Below are positions 55,672 to 63,540 of a stretch of DNA of 64,000 bases, one piece after another (positions within the stretch are counted from its first letter, which is position 1; the number at the start of each line of letters is the position of its first letter). Made by a program: the position numbers and the translations under genes. The stretch spans positions 1,054,001 to 1,118,000 of the forward strand of contig OZ240665.1 in the NCBI GenBank assembly GCA_965198565.1. The letters run 5' to 3'. The notes under the pieces were generated by a model. That model was not told where the DNA came from and did no database searches. It saw only the letters and a program-made list of their open reading frames with translations. This DNA comes from LMUY01 sp965198565 (GTDB taxonomy: Bacteria; Pseudomonadota; Alphaproteobacteria; Acetobacterales; Acetobacteraceae).

Positions 55672-55702
55672 CGCGGCCTTTCCCCCCGCCAACTCTGCAG
55701 GC

Positions 55703-56797
55703 ATGAAACCCACCCGCTTGGCCGTCGTGCTGTTCAACCTGGGTGGGCCAGACAAGCCCGCGTCGGTGCGGCCCTTCCTGGTCAACCTGTTCCGCGACCC
55801 GGCCATCCTGCGGGTGCCGTTCTTCGTCCGCCCGCTGCTGGCGCGCATCATCGCCTACGCCCGCACCAAGCCCGCGACCGCCAACTACATGATCCTCGGC
55901 GGCGGCTCCCCGCTGCTGGGCCTCACCCAAGAGCAGGCCCGCGCCCTCGAACGCGCCCTGCCGGAGTTCGACGTGCGCTGCTTCACCGCCATGCGCTACT
56001 GGCATCCGTTCAGCGACAAAGTGGCCCGGCAAGTGCGCGATTGGGCGCCGGACCAGGTCGTCCTGCTGCCGCTGTATCCGCAATATTCCACCACCACCAC
56101 CGGCTCCTCGCTCAGCGCCTGGCGCGAGGCGGCGGCCGGCGCCGGGCTGGTGGCGCCCGTGACCACGCTGTGCTGCTACCATGCCGACCCTGGCTACATC
56201 GAGGCCACCGCCGCCGGGGTGCGCCGGGCCTATGACGCCGCCATCGCGGAGCTGGATGGCCGCGCTCCGTTGCGGGTGCTGTTCTCCGCCCACGGCCTGC
56301 CGGAAACCATTGTCAAGCGCGGCGACCCCTACCAATACCAGGTGGAGCGCACCGTCGCCGCCGTCGTGCGCGCGATGGCGATCCCCGGCCTGGACTGGAC
56401 CGTCTGCTACCAATCGCGCGCCACGCCGCAGAAATGGCTCGACCCGAGCACCGAGCACACCATCGAGCAGGCGGCGCAGGACGGGACCGCCGTGCTGGTG
56501 GTGCCGATCGCCTTCGTGTCCGAACATTCGGAGACGCTGGTCGAGTTGGACGTGGAATATCGCGAGTTCGCCGAGGAAAAGGGCATTCCCGGCTACTTCC
56601 GCGCCCCGGCGCAAAATTCCGACGCCGGGTTCATCGCCAGCTTGGCGACCTTGGTGCGCAAAAGCCTGGGCCAGGGGCCGGGCCTGTGCAGTTGGGCCGG
56701 CGCGCGCACCTGCCCCAAGCAGCACGGCGACTGCCCGCATGCCCGGGCCGGGCTCGCCGCACCCGTTGCCGAGGCCATCCCGGAACGCGTGGCGTGA
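55703..56797 (+). CDS. hemH: ferrochelatase
   Basis: A 364-residue enzyme that inserts iron into protoporphyrin IX. RLAVVLFNLGGPDKPASVRP opens the protein, LLPLYPQYSTTTTGSSL is central, and the catalytic His lies in VLFSAHGLPETIVKRGDPY. The C-terminus has three Cys (LCSWAGARTCPKQHGDC) that may bind a 2Fe-2S cluster, as in Caulobacter and animal ferrochelatases. The start is the ATG at MKPTRLA; another in-frame ATG at 55664 would overlap hemE by 8 bp. Confidence 0.94.
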   Translation: MKPTRLAVVLFNLGGPDKPASVRPFLVNLFRDPAILRVPFFVRPLLARIIAYARTKPATANYMILGGGSPLLGLTQEQARALERALPEFDVRCFTAMRYWHPFSDKVARQVRDWAPDQVVLLPLYPQYSTTTTGSSLSAWREAAAGAGLVAPVTTLCCYHADPGYIEATAAGVRRAYDAAIAELDGRAPLRVLFSAHGLPETIVKRGDPYQYQVERTVAAVVRAMAIPGLDWTVCYQSRATPQKWLDPSTEHTIEQAAQDGTAVLVVPIAFVSEHSETLVELDVEYREFAEEKGIPGYFRAPAQNSDAGFIASLATLVRKSLGQGPGLCSWAGARTCPKQHGDCPHARAGLAAPVAEAIPERVA

Positions 56798-57474
56798 CCC
56801 GGCTGCCGCTGCGGCTGGTAATCTTCGACTGCGACGGCGTGCTGATCGACAGCGAGGGTGCGTCCAACCGCATCGTGGCGGCGGCGATCACTGAACTCGG
56901 TTGGCCGATGACCACCGAGCAGGCGTACCAGACCTTCGTCGGCCTGCGCTTGAGCGACATCCCGCGCATCATGGAGCCAAAACTCGGCCGTTGGCTTCCC
57001 GCCGAGTGGGTGGACGGGCTGCGCGACAAGCTCGTGCAGGGCTTGGCCGAGGGCGTGGACATCATCCCGGGCGCGCATGAGGCCTTGGCCGCGGTCAATG
57101 CGCTCGGCATCCCGTTCCGCGTCGCCTCCAACTCGTCGCACGAGGAAATGGCGGTCAAGTTCGCCCGCACCGGCATGACTGACATGATGACTGGCCGGGC
57201 CCATAGCGCGCGAGACGTGGTGCTCGGCAAACCCGCGCCCGACGTGTTCCTGCACGCCGCCGCCGCCGAGGGGGTGCCGCCGGAAGCCTGCCTGGTGATC
57301 GAGGACAGCGTTCCCGGCGCGCAAGGTGCCCGCGCGGCTGGAATGGCTTGCGTCGGCCTTTCGCCCCATGGCGATAATCCGGCGCTGCGAGCGGCCGGCG
57401 CCGTGCTGATCCGCTCGCTCGCCGAGCTCCCCCCGATCCTGCAGCGCGCAGTCGCCGGGACGCCTAGCCAGTAG
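56794..57474 (+). CDS. HAD family hydrolase (phosphatase/phosphoglucomutase-like)
   Basis: A 226-residue HAD enzyme. Motif I is LVIFDCDGVLIDSEG with the nucleophile Asp and its helper Asp two residues on, motif II is in FRVASNSSHEEM, motif III is the Lys of VLGKPAPDVF and motif IV is VIEDSVPGAQGARAAG. The cap domain is helical (subclass I). The substrate is probably a small sugar phosphate. It starts at GTG overlapping the hemH stop (GTGA). Confidence 0.9.
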   Translation: MTRLPLRLVIFDCDGVLIDSEGASNRIVAAAITELGWPMTTEQAYQTFVGLRLSDIPRIMEPKLGRWLPAEWVDGLRDKLVQGLAEGVDIIPGAHEALAAVNALGIPFRVASNSSHEEMAVKFARTGMTDMMTGRAHSARDVVLGKPAPDVFLHAAAAEGVPPEACLVIEDSVPGAQGARAAGMACVGLSPHGDNPALRAAGAVLIRSLAELPPILQRAVAGTPSQ

Positions 57475-57500
57475 GGTGCGTTGCGCTTTGGCAACGCACC
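57475..57500. repeat. perfect hairpin repeat GGTGCGTTGC / GCAACGCACC
   Basis: A 10-bp perfect stem around GCTTTG begins at the last base of the HAD gene stop codon plus one. It resembles the dispersed GCGTTGCGCTT-type repeats seen between genes in many proteobacteria and probably acts as a terminator. It has no T-run. Confidence 0.7.
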
Positions 57501-57526
57501 ACCATGACTGAGAAGAGGCCTGCGCC

Positions 57527-58351
57527 ATGCGAACCATCGCCCTGCCAGACGGCACGCCCATCCCCGTGATCGGCCAAGGCACCTGGCGGTTCGGCGAGGG
57601 CGAGCGCACCCCTACGGAAGAGGCGGACGCGCTCCGGCTGGGCCTCGATCTCGGCCTCACCCTGATCGACACCGCCGAGATGTACGGCGACGGCGCGTCC
57701 GAACAGGTGGTCGGCACCGCCATTCGCGGGCGGCGCGACGAGGTGTTCCTGGTCAGCAAGGTCTACCCGCAGAATGCCAGCCGCAAGGCGATGGCGCGGA
57801 GCTGCGCCGCCAGCCTGAAGCGCCTCGGCACCGACCGGCTGGACCTATATTTGCTGCACTGGCGCGGTTCCATACCGTTGGCCGAGACCGTCGAGGCACT
57901 CGAGCAACTGGTCGCGGAAGGCAAGATCCGCCGCTGGGGCGTGTCCAACCTCGATGCGGACGACATGGCGGAACTTGGGCCGGGCGCCTGCGCCACCAAC
58001 CAGGTGCTCTACAACCCGCAAGCCCGCGGCATCGAGTTCGACCTGCTGCCCTGGTGCGCCGGACGGCACATCCCGGTGATGGCCTATTCCCCGGTGGGCC
58101 AGGGCGGCAGCCTGCTCTCCCATCCCGCCCTGCGTGAAGTGGCCGATTGCCATCACACGACACCGGGAACTGTGGCGATCGCCTGGTCGATCCGCGTTTC
58201 CGGAGTCATGGCGATCCCGAAGGCCTCTGACCCGGCGCATGTCAAGTCCAACGCCGCCGCGGCGGTGCTGGAGCTCACTACTGGCGATATCGCCGCAATT
58301 GACGTCGCGTTCCCCCCGCCACGCCGTGCCGTCCCGCTCCAGATGCTGTAG
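57527..58351 (+). CDS. aldo/keto reductase
   Basis: A 274-residue NADPH-dependent reductase. The catalytic Asp and Tyr are in LIDTAEMYGDGASE, the Lys in FLVSKVYPQN, and the His in LYLLHWRGSIPL. VIGQGTWRFGEG is a conserved loop at the N-terminus, and MAIPKASDPAHVKSNAAA binds the cofactor phosphate. The substrate is unknown. AGAGG lies upstream of the ATG. It stands alone after a hairpin repeat. Confidence 0.93.
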   Translation: MRTIALPDGTPIPVIGQGTWRFGEGERTPTEEADALRLGLDLGLTLIDTAEMYGDGASEQVVGTAIRGRRDEVFLVSKVYPQNASRKAMARSCAASLKRLGTDRLDLYLLHWRGSIPLAETVEALEQLVAEGKIRRWGVSNLDADDMAELGPGACATNQVLYNPQARGIEFDLLPWCAGRHIPVMAYSPVGQGGSLLSHPALREVADCHHTTPGTVAIAWSIRVSGVMAIPKASDPAHVKSNAAAAVLELTTGDIAAIDVAFPPPRRAVPLQML

Positions 58352-58398
58352 CATGTAGCCCTGATCGCGCTTCGGCGATCTGTGAGCGATGCGGTCCA

Positions 58399-58827
58399 AT
58401 GAAGAACCTAGTTTGTGCAGCTCTCATCATTTTAACGACCGGTTGTGCCGATGCAGAAGCGCAGGAGGCTCTTTATCCGAATTTTTACAGTCAAGGAAAA
58501 CAAATCATTTTACATGGCCAAGGAGGCGCTTCGTGTGGTGATTTTGTTGAAAATAAGCAACACTACAAATTAGATAATGGAGTACACTACCAGCAAATAG
58601 CATGGATGCTCGGCTTCCTGATGGGATTGGATTATGAGAACCCGTATGATACTAAGGTTTATGACAGTCTTGGCTTAGATTTATGGGTTGAAAACTACTG
58701 CCGAAAGAGTCCTATAGATACCATTGCAAATGCTGCCTATCACTTTTATTCTTATATAGGTGGCAGATTTCCAAAATCTGACGATTATTCGATGTGGAAG
58801 CACCTTCCTGACTACAATGCACGCTAG
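58399..58827 (+). CDS. AT-rich hypothetical exported protein, possibly Rap1a/Tai-like
   Basis: A 142-residue protein with a signal sequence ending ILTTGCADA, so it may be a lipoprotein or be cleaved nearby. Conserved-looking blocks are GGASCGDFVENKQH, QQIAWMLGFLMGLDY and DLWVENYCRKSPIDTIANAA. The Cys spacing and the GLDLWVENYC pattern recall Rap1a/Tai-type immunity proteins and relatives. Codon use is very unlike its neighbours (rich in AAA, TTA, TAT, GAT), pointing to recent acquisition. Function not established. Confidence 0.7.
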   Translation: MKNLVCAALIILTTGCADAEAQEALYPNFYSQGKQIILHGQGGASCGDFVENKQHYKLDNGVHYQQIAWMLGFLMGLDYENPYDTKVYDSLGLDLWVENYCRKSPIDTIANAAYHFYSYIGGRFPKSDDYSMWKHLPDYNAR

Positions 58828-58940
58828 TCAGTTCCAGAAGCGGCCCGGCAAGCATGTGGCGTCCGGCCGTATGGCTGCGTCGCCTCGCTCCTCGCAACGA
58901 CCAGTCGGCACCAGGAGCGAGGGCCAATTGGCTTTGGAGC

Positions 58941-59354
58941 CTAAAGCAGACACAGCTCCCGCAGCTTCAAAGCCAGGTGCTGCGGCAGTGCGGAGTCCGG
59001 AGCAGCCAGGTCCAAATCACCCGGCGCATCCTCTGGCCGCAAATAACGCCAACCCTGGAACGCCTTCACCGGACGCCCCATCACCGGCACCAGCTCCGGA
59101 TGCAGCAGCAGCGCCGCGCAGGGATGCCCATCCTCCCGCAACGCCGGCTCGATCGCCGCAATCCGCTGTCGGATCAGCATCGCGCCGCCGATCACCCAGT
59201 ACATCGAGCCACCGGCCGCGATCTCCCCAGCCCGGCGCGGCATCTGCCGAGTGCGGTGCTGCAGCGGCGGGTCGCGCAGGCTGCGCTCGGTCTGCAAGCT
59301 GCGCAAATGCGCCGGGTCGCGCACGCCAACGGCCAGTTTCATCAGGTGCAGCAT
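58941..59354 (-). CDS. DUF1489 family protein
   Basis: A 137-residue protein of DUF1489, common in alphaproteobacteria and of unknown function. MLHLMKLAVGVRDPAHLRS, then HRTRQMPRRAGEIAAGGSMY then WVIGG, and GRPVKAFQGWRYL are the family blocks. No strong ribosome-binding site precedes the ATG; upstream ATGs in frame exist at 59399 and 59426 but the extra residues are not conserved. It diverges from the amino-acid binding protein. Confidence 0.85.
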   Translation of the reverse strand: MLHLMKLAVGVRDPAHLRSLQTERSLRDPPLQHRTRQMPRRAGEIAAGGSMYWVIGGAMLIRQRIAAIEPALREDGHPCAALLLHPELVPVMGRPVKAFQGWRYLRPEDAPGDLDLAAPDSALPQHLALKLRELCLL

Positions 59355-59481
59355 GATCGCCAGACATGGCGGGGCGGCGTGAGTCGGGCAAGACGTCATT
59401 GACTCTCGTTTCACAGTCGGCGACATCGCAGGTTAACGCGGAGCTGCGGAGCAGCATCCAGCATTCCGAGGAGTTTCGCCG

Positions 59482-60525
59482 ATGACCCGTCCGAGAGCCG
59501 CCGCCGCGTTGGTGGCCATGCTGGCTACTGCGGCGACCGCCCATGCCCAGGCGCCCGCTCCACCCGCCGCTGCCTCCGGCTCACCCACCATGGACGCCAT
59601 CCGCAGCCGCGGCATGCTCGCCTGCGGCGTGTCCACCGGCGTGGCCGGCTTCTCGCTGGCCGACAGCCAGGGCGTGATCCGCGGCATCGACGCCGACACC
59701 TGCCGCACCGTCGCCGCGACCATCCTGGGCGACGCGAGCAAGGTGAAGTTCGTGCCGACCACCACCACGAACCGCTTCACCGCGCTGCAATCCGGCGAGA
59801 TCGACGTGCTGATCCAGGAAACCACCTGGACGCTCGGCCGCGAGGCCAATCTCGGCCTCGAGTTCACCGGCATCACCTACTACGACGGCACCGGATTCCT
59901 GGTGAAGACCGCTTCGGGCGTGAAGTCGGCCAAGGCGCTGGATGGCGCCACCATCTGCGTCCAGCCCGGCACCAGCACGGAGCTGGCGATCAACGACTAC
60001 TTCCGGCTCAACAACCTCAAGTTCACCCCGGTCGAGATCCAGGACGTGAACCAGATCCAGGGCACGTTCATGTCGGGCCGGTGTGACGCCTACTCGACCG
60101 ACAGCTCCGCGCTGGCGGCGTTCCGCTCCACCCAGGGCGACAAGGCGAAGGACTTGACCCTGCTGCCCGAGATCATCAGCAAGGAGCCGCTCGGGCCATC
60201 GGTGCGCAAGGGCGACGACAAGTTCTTCGACATTGTGAAATGGACGCAGTTCGCGTTGTTGACGGCCGAGGAAGACGGCATCACCAGCAAGAACGTCGAC
60301 ACGTTCGCCAACAGCACCAACCCGGACGTGCGCCGTTTGCTCGGCATCGAGGGTGACTTGGGCAAGTCGCTCGGGGTGGACAACAAGTGGGCCTACAACG
60401 CGATCAAGCAGGTGGGCAATTTCGGCGAGATCTGGGATCGCAACATCACCGTGCTGGGCGTGCCGCGCGGCATCAACAATCTCTGGACCAAGGGCGGCCT
60501 GATGTACGCCCCGCCGATGCGGTAA
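59482..60525 (+). CDS. amino acid ABC transporter substrate-binding protein (AapJ-like)
   Basis: A 347-residue periplasmic protein. After the signal peptide (AALVAMLATAATAHAQA) come RGMLACGVSTGVAGFSLADS, IRGIDADTCRTVAATILGD and TTTNRFTALQSGEIDVLIQE, the pattern of general L-amino-acid binding proteins of the AapJ/BztA group. It should deliver amino acids to an AapQMP-type permease, but no permease or ATPase gene follows; a repeat and radA do. Confidence 0.92.
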   Translation: MTRPRAAAALVAMLATAATAHAQAPAPPAAASGSPTMDAIRSRGMLACGVSTGVAGFSLADSQGVIRGIDADTCRTVAATILGDASKVKFVPTTTTNRFTALQSGEIDVLIQETTWTLGREANLGLEFTGITYYDGTGFLVKTASGVKSAKALDGATICVQPGTSTELAINDYFRLNNLKFTPVEIQDVNQIQGTFMSGRCDAYSTDSSALAAFRSTQGDKAKDLTLLPEIISKEPLGPSVRKGDDKFFDIVKWTQFALLTAEEDGITSKNVDTFANSTNPDVRRLLGIEGDLGKSLGVDNKWAYNAIKQVGNFGEIWDRNITVLGVPRGINNLWTKGGLMYAPPMR

Positions 60526-60545
60526 GCCGCCCATCCCTCTGTTCT

Positions 60546-60581
60546 TCTCCCTCTCCCTCTGGGAGAGGGTCGGGGTGAGGG
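60546..60581. repeat. palindromic intergenic repeat, copy 5
   Basis: CTCCCTCTCCCTCTGGGAGA then GGGTCGGGGTGAGGG. The core CCCTCTCCC-like stem is well kept and the GTCGGGGTGAGGG arm is intact, making this a good reference copy for the split ones. It lies just downstream of the amino-acid binding protein gene. Confidence 0.85.
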
Positions 60582-60622
60582 AGCCGCTGCCGAAAACCCT
60601 CGCCTGTCACGTCCGTCCGCCA

Positions 60623-60662
60623 CCCTCACCCCCGCCCTCTCCCGCCAGCGGGAGAGGGCGAG
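60623..60662. repeat. palindromic intergenic repeat, copy 6, overlapping radA
   Basis: CCCTCACCCCCGCCCTCTCC then CGCCAGCGGGAGAGGGCGAG. The stem is CGCCCTCTCCCGC/GCGGGAGAGGGCG. The radA frame runs into it, and the radA stop lies inside, so the repeat supplies the last residues of RadA and may end its transcript. Confidence 0.85.
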
Positions 60663-62035
60663 TTTTTCCCGGTGAAGCCCGCCACCAACTCCAGCAAATG
60701 CCCCATCTCGTTCAGCCTTATCCCCGGCAGCGCGGCCGGTTTGCCGCCGCCCAGCGAGACCCGGCGCGGCAGGCAGGCGGCGGCAAACCCCAGCTTCTGC
60801 GCCTCCTTCAGCCGCGCGTCGGATTGGGCGACCTGCCGCACCTCGCCCGAGAGCCCCACCTCACCGAAATAGACCGTTCCGGCATCGGTCGGCGTCTCGG
60901 TGGTGGCGGAGGCTAGTGCGGCCGCCACCGCCAAGTCGGCCGCGGGCTCGGTCACCCGCAAGCCGCCGGCAATGTTGAGGTAGACGTCGTGGGCGGACAG
61001 CCGCAGCCCCGCCCGGCTGTCCAGCACCGCCAGCAGCATCGACAACCGCCCGCCATCCCATCCCACCACCGAGCGCCGCGGCGAGCCGCCCGCGTTGGGC
61101 GAGAGTAGCGCCTGCACCTCCACCAGCACCGGGCGTGAGCCCTCCAGCCCGGCGAACACCGCCGACCCGGCGATGTTGCCCCGCCGCTCGGCCAGGAACA
61201 GCGCGGACGGGTTCGGCACCTCGGCCAGCCCGGTCTCGGTCATGGCGAACACGCCGATCTCGTCGGTGGCGCCAAAGCGGTTCTTCACCCCGCGCAGGAT
61301 GCGGAACTGGTGCCCGCGGTCGCCCTCGAAATACAGCACCGCGTCCACCATGTGCTCGAGCACGCGGGGGCCGGCGATGGCGCCGTCCTTGGTCACGTGG
61401 CCCACCAGGACGAGGGCAAAGCCGCGCTGCTTGGCCAGCCGGATCAGCTCGAACGAACAGGCGCGGACCTGGCTGACGGTGCCCGGCGCGGAGTCGATGC
61501 TGTCCATCCACATGGTCTGGATCGAGTCGATCACCACCAGGGTGGCGTCGCTGGCCGCTTCCAGCCCGGCGGCGATGTCGCGCACGTTGATGGTGGCGGC
61601 GAGTTCCAGCTTGGCATCCGCCAGGCCGAGCCGCCGCGCGCGCAGACGCACCTGCTCGATCGATTCCTCGCCGGTAATATAGAGTACCCGCCGCCCCGAC
61701 CGCGCCAGGCTGGCCGCGGCTTGCAGCAGCAGGGTGGACTTGCCGATCCCCGGATCGCCGCCGACCAGCACCGCCGAGGCCGCGACCAGTCCGCCCCCCA
61801 GCACCCGGTCCAGCTCGGCGATGCCGGATTGGGCGCGCGGCGGCGGGGCGGTGGCGCCGTCCAGGCCCACGAACTCGATGCGGGCCGCCTTGCCGGTCTT
61901 GATGGCGCCGGGCCGCGCCTCCACTGGCTCCTCGACGATGGTGTTCCACTCGCCGCAAGCCTCGCACCGCCCAGCCCATTTCGGCGTGACGGCGCCGCAG
62001 GATTGGCAGACGTAGCGATGGGTCGGCTTGGCCAA
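60626..62035 (-). CDS. radA: DNA repair protein RadA (Sms)
   Basis: A 469-residue branch-migration ATPase. Zinc finger Cys10/Cys13 and Cys24/Cys27 (VCQSCGAVTPKWAGRCEACG), Walker A GDPGIGKST near residue 93, the RadA-specific GVKNRFGATDEIG, and a C-terminal Lon-like domain (about 290-450) are all present. It starts at TTG. The normal end is near LLELVAGF; the final residues TGKNSPSPAGGRGRG are encoded by an intergenic repeat and are an extension of unknown effect. Confidence 0.95.
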   Translation of the reverse strand: MAKPTHRYVCQSCGAVTPKWAGRCEACGEWNTIVEEPVEARPGAIKTGKAARIEFVGLDGATAPPPRAQSGIAELDRVLGGGLVAASAVLVGGDPGIGKSTLLLQAAASLARSGRRVLYITGEESIEQVRLRARRLGLADAKLELAATINVRDIAAGLEAASDATLVVIDSIQTMWMDSIDSAPGTVSQVRACSFELIRLAKQRGFALVLVGHVTKDGAIAGPRVLEHMVDAVLYFEGDRGHQFRILRGVKNRFGATDEIGVFAMTETGLAEVPNPSALFLAERRGNIAGSAVFAGLEGSRPVLVEVQALLSPNAGGSPRRSVVGWDGGRLSMLLAVLDSRAGLRLSAHDVYLNIAGGLRVTEPAADLAVAAALASATTETPTDAGTVYFGEVGLSGEVRQVAQSDARLKEAQKLGFAAACLPRRVSLGGGKPAALPGIRLNEMGHLLELVAGFTGKNSPSPAGGRGRG

Positions 62036-62122
62036 GCGGCGCGCTCGCGGCTGAGGTGGAGCACGGGGGTAGGCTGACGCCGCAACCCGGTCAATCTCGC
62101 TTGCTCCCTCTCCCTCTGGGAG

Positions 62123-63527
62123 CTAAGGCATTCACACATCTCTGGTTGCCTGTTGGCGCCGGTTCTGATTCGCTCTGTCTGGGTTGGGAGCGATGAGCGA
62201 TGGCGGATTTGGGGCTGGGGCGGTTTGGCGACCGTCGCCTGGAAAAAGGGGGGCCTTTTTGCATGCCCGGCTGGTGCAGACGGCCAGCCAAGGCGTGCGG
62301 GTACGCCGTCTGGGAGGCAGCCGGGCGGGCGAAATCCGGCTGACGCGGTTCCTGCGCAACCCGGCGGTCAGTCCGGCCGAGATGGCGGTCACGGCGGCCA
62401 GACGCACTGCCGAGCGCTGTGTCGGGCGCCGTATTTTGGCCATCCAGGACACCACCGTTGTGCGCTCTGACGGCGGCGGCGGGCACTACCTGCATGTCGT
62501 GCTGGCCGTTGATGCCGAGGACGGCGCCATCCTGGGCCTGATCGACGCCGCATTTCTTCACCGCACCGCCGGGCGCAAGCAGCTGCGCCACGCCCTGCCG
62601 ATCGAGCAAAAGCAAAGCCAGCGCTGGCTCGACGGTGCGCAGCAATCGGCCGAAGTGTGCGCCGATGCGGCGCAGGTCACGGTCATCGCCGACCGCGAGA
62701 GCGACATCTACGAAGCATTCGCGCAGCGACCACCCCATGTCGATCTGCTCGTGCGGGCCATGCACGACCGTAGCCTCGACGAGGGTGACCGGTTGTTTGC
62801 CCGCATCGATGCCCAGCCGATTGCGGGCCGGGTCAAGCTGTCGCTGCCGGCCAAGCCGGGACGCCGGGCCCGCGACGCGCAGCTTGCGGTGCGGTTCGCC
62901 CCGGTGCAGCTCGCCCGGCCCAAGGCTGGAGGCAAGGATGGGCTGGCCGTGGTGAACTTGCACATGGTCGATCTGCGCGAGGTCTGTCCACCGCCGGGCG
63001 AGCCTGCGGTGCATTGGCGATTGCTCGTGACTAAGCCGGTGAGCAACCTGATCGAGGCGATGGCCGTGGCCGACCTGTATCGCCGTCGGTGGGCGATCGA
63101 GCAGTTGTTCCGCACGCTCAAGACCCAGGGCTTTGACGTCGAGACCATCGACATCAACGACGACGCCCCTCGCTCGTGCCTGATCATGGCAGCCTTGGTG
63201 GCCGCGGTGAGCGTGCAGCAGTTGGTGCATGCCCGTGATGGCGGTCCAGGCCCTTTGCGCCCCATGACGGACGCGTTTGAGCCCGAGGATTTGCCGTTGT
63301 TGCGCGCCCATTGCCGTCGGCTTGAAGGCAAGACCGAGCGGCAAAAGAACCCCCACCCCGAAGGAAGCCTGGCCTATGCTTCCTGGATCTGCGCCCGGCT
63401 GGGCGGCTGGACCGGATACTACGGCAAACCAGGCCCAATCGTCATGCTGAACGGCTGGACCGAGTTCCAAATCGGACGAACCGCCGTCAATACACTTATT
63501 GCGCATGACAATCTGTGAATCCGCTAG
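62123..63527. mobile_element. IS4 family insertion sequence (1405 bp)
   Basis: It is bounded by an 11-bp direct repeat (CCCTCTGGGAG at 62112-62122 and 63528-63538) and imperfect inverted ends (CTAAGGCATTCACACAT against CTAGCGGATTCACAGAT, 13 of 17 matching). One transposase gene fills it. The duplication length fits IS4 elements. It inserted into a palindromic repeat just downstream of radA's start region, and next to an IS110-type element. Confidence 0.9.
62200..63518 (+). CDS. IS4 family transposase, needs a -1 frameshift near its start
   Basis: A DDE transposase of the Tn5/IS4 type. First Asp in AIQDTTVVRS, second in VIADRESDIYE, and the Y-x2-R-x3-E-x6-K signature in YRRRWAIEQLFRTLK. From the ATG at 62200 the N-terminal part reads MADLGLGRFGDRRLEK; after the run of five A and six G (62243-62253) the homologous sequence continues in the -1 frame as RGAFLHARLVQTAS. 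The main frame alone, from 62193, gives an unlike N-terminus (MSDGGFGAGAVWRPSPG). Either programmed slippage or a one-base deletion explains this. Confidence 0.85.
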
Positions 63528-63540
63528 CCCTCTGGGAGAG

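Larger units (their letters stand above)
62104..63540. repeat. palindromic intergenic repeat, copy 7, split by IS4
   Basis: The left part is CTCCCTCTCCCTCTGGGAG (62104-62122). The right part resumes CCCTCTGGGAG AG at 63528-63540. The 11 bases CCCTCTGGGAG are the direct duplication made by the IS4 insertion. The expected GGTCGGGGTGAGGG arm is missing; the IS110-type element begins there instead. Confidence 0.8.
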
